DNA from: Caldalkalibacillus uzonensis
GTDB lineage: Bacteria > Bacillota > Bacilli > Caldalkalibacillales > Caldalkalibacillaceae
Assembly: GCF_030814135.1 (NCBI RefSeq)
Contig: NZ_JAUSUQ010000012.1
Span: 50,704-114,703, forward strand
DNA: 64,000 nt
Direction: 5' to 3'
This document shows, in pieces, positions 63,490 to 64,000 of the stretch. How positions within the stretch are numbered: position 1 is the stretch's first letter; each line of letters begins with the position of its first letter. The notes under the pieces are model-generated. The model saw nothing but the letters and a program-made list of their open reading frames with translations, ran no database searches and was not told the origin of the DNA. Both the position numbers and the translations under genes were made by a program.

Positions 63490-64000
63490 ATGAAATATGT
63501 TATCTTTTCTCCAATTTATAATAATACAACCCTTGTCCGTGTAGTTCTGACCTATGGAAAACACATAATTTATCTGAACATTTGCTTTGTCCCGATGCTT
63601 ACCTGGCGTTTTTACCGTATGGACAACAATATCACTGACTAGTGATCGAATAATTTCCCCTTTCTCCTTATAAGACAATTCCCCTTTAATTCGCTCTCTT
63701 AACTCCTGGAGTATTTTTTCAGCAGAAGTCAATCGGTTTTTCACTTCTTGGTTTTGCTCGGTTTCTACTTGCAATTGACTTAACTTTTCTAATCAGTCCT
63801 GTTTCTCATCATTAATCTTTTTTAACTGCAACTCAACATCTTCTGAGGTAATCAGGTTCTTTCTAAACAAGTCAAGGATACTTTGCTTTTCATTTTCTTT
63901 TGCTTGATGACGTACAATATTTTGTGTAAGCACTTGAAAAAATAAAAATAGGTAGGGTATCCTCGGAATTGTCCAGATTCCATAAGAGAAAGGAGTACCC
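63490..64000 (-). pseudogene. serine recombinase C-terminal remnant
   Basis: On the minus strand from the window edge to about 63490. It reads LFRKNLITSEDVELQLKKIN and EKILQELRERIKGELSYKEK, then EIIRSLVSDIVVHTVK, the coiled-coil C-terminus of large serine recombinases. A TGA near 63790 breaks the frame after DEKQD (TGG to TGA would restore Trp). No N-terminal resolvase domain lies within the window. It ends in-frame against the ABM gene. Confidence 0.7.

Noticed and set aside
63142..63774. Single 210-residue protein
   Set aside because: The N-terminal half matches a recombinase C-terminus and the internal ATG 63471 has a strong SD; two separate units explain it better.

Overview
The window is chromosomal DNA of an endospore-forming member of the Bacillales. 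The evidence is Gram-positive style Shine-Dalgarno sequences before nearly every gene, the spectinomycin/alpha ribosomal-protein order with secY-adk-map-infA, the sporulation and germination genes cwlD, gerD, kbaA, pdaB and a spoIIM-like gene, an energy-coupling-factor transporter, and cdaA-cdaR-glmM followed by a glmS ribozyme and glmS. I cannot name the species. A thermophilic or alkaliphilic bacillus would be compatible, but that is a guess.

Layout. (1) 1-8193: ribosomal proteins S8 (partial) to L17 with SecY, Adk, Map, a KOW protein, IF1 and RpoA, closed by a terminator. (2) 8212-12688: ecfA1-ecfA2-ecfT-truA, then rplM-rpsI behind their own promoter. (3) 12745-18033: cwlD, salA, gerD, kbaA, pdaB, a SpoIIM-like gene and a small conserved-looking ORF. 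(4) 18136-18289: tRNA-Asn and tRNA-Thr. (5) 18243-53840: a complete-looking cos/HK97-type siphovirus prophage of about 35.6 kb, inserted in the 3' end of tRNA-Thr and bounded by a 48-bp direct repeat with one mismatch. (6) 53856-64000: host DNA again, with the displaced tRNA terminator, a holin-like gene, htpX, lemA, tRNA-Glu, rocF, cdaA-cdaR-glmM, glmS, a monooxygenase-like gene and a decayed serine recombinase.

The prophage runs in the classic order. The leftward lysogeny block holds integrase, a membrane protein, a frameshifted immA and a cI-like repressor. A GTTAAC-rich operator region separates it from the rightward early genes: Cro-like, excisionase-like, many small ORFs, a SNF2 helicase, a primase-polymerase/DUF927 helicase and a VRR-NUC nuclease. 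A cluster of ten GTGGGAT repeats just after the primase-helicase is a candidate replication origin. After an ArpU-like regulator and a putative late promoter come an HNH-kinase fusion, a candidate cos region, terS, terL, portal, protease, capsid, connectors, tail tube, tail chaperones joined by a -1 frameshift, tape measure, Dit, Tal, an XkdX-like ORF, holin and endolysin. A remnant of an IS200/IS605 element with a tnpB 3' end and omega-RNA-like hairpin sits between the tail tube and chaperone genes.

The most unusual part is the right end of the prophage (52300-53640). Two tandem, diverged copies of the same three-gene cassette lie between endolysin and attR. Each has a strong promoter, a 31-36 residue membrane peptide, a hairpin with a convergent antisense extended -10 promoter, a 51-52 residue two-helix membrane protein and an 80-residue HTH protein ending in KYRPYD. 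They look like two type I toxin-antitoxin-like or lysogenic-conversion modules of a kind I do not recognise.
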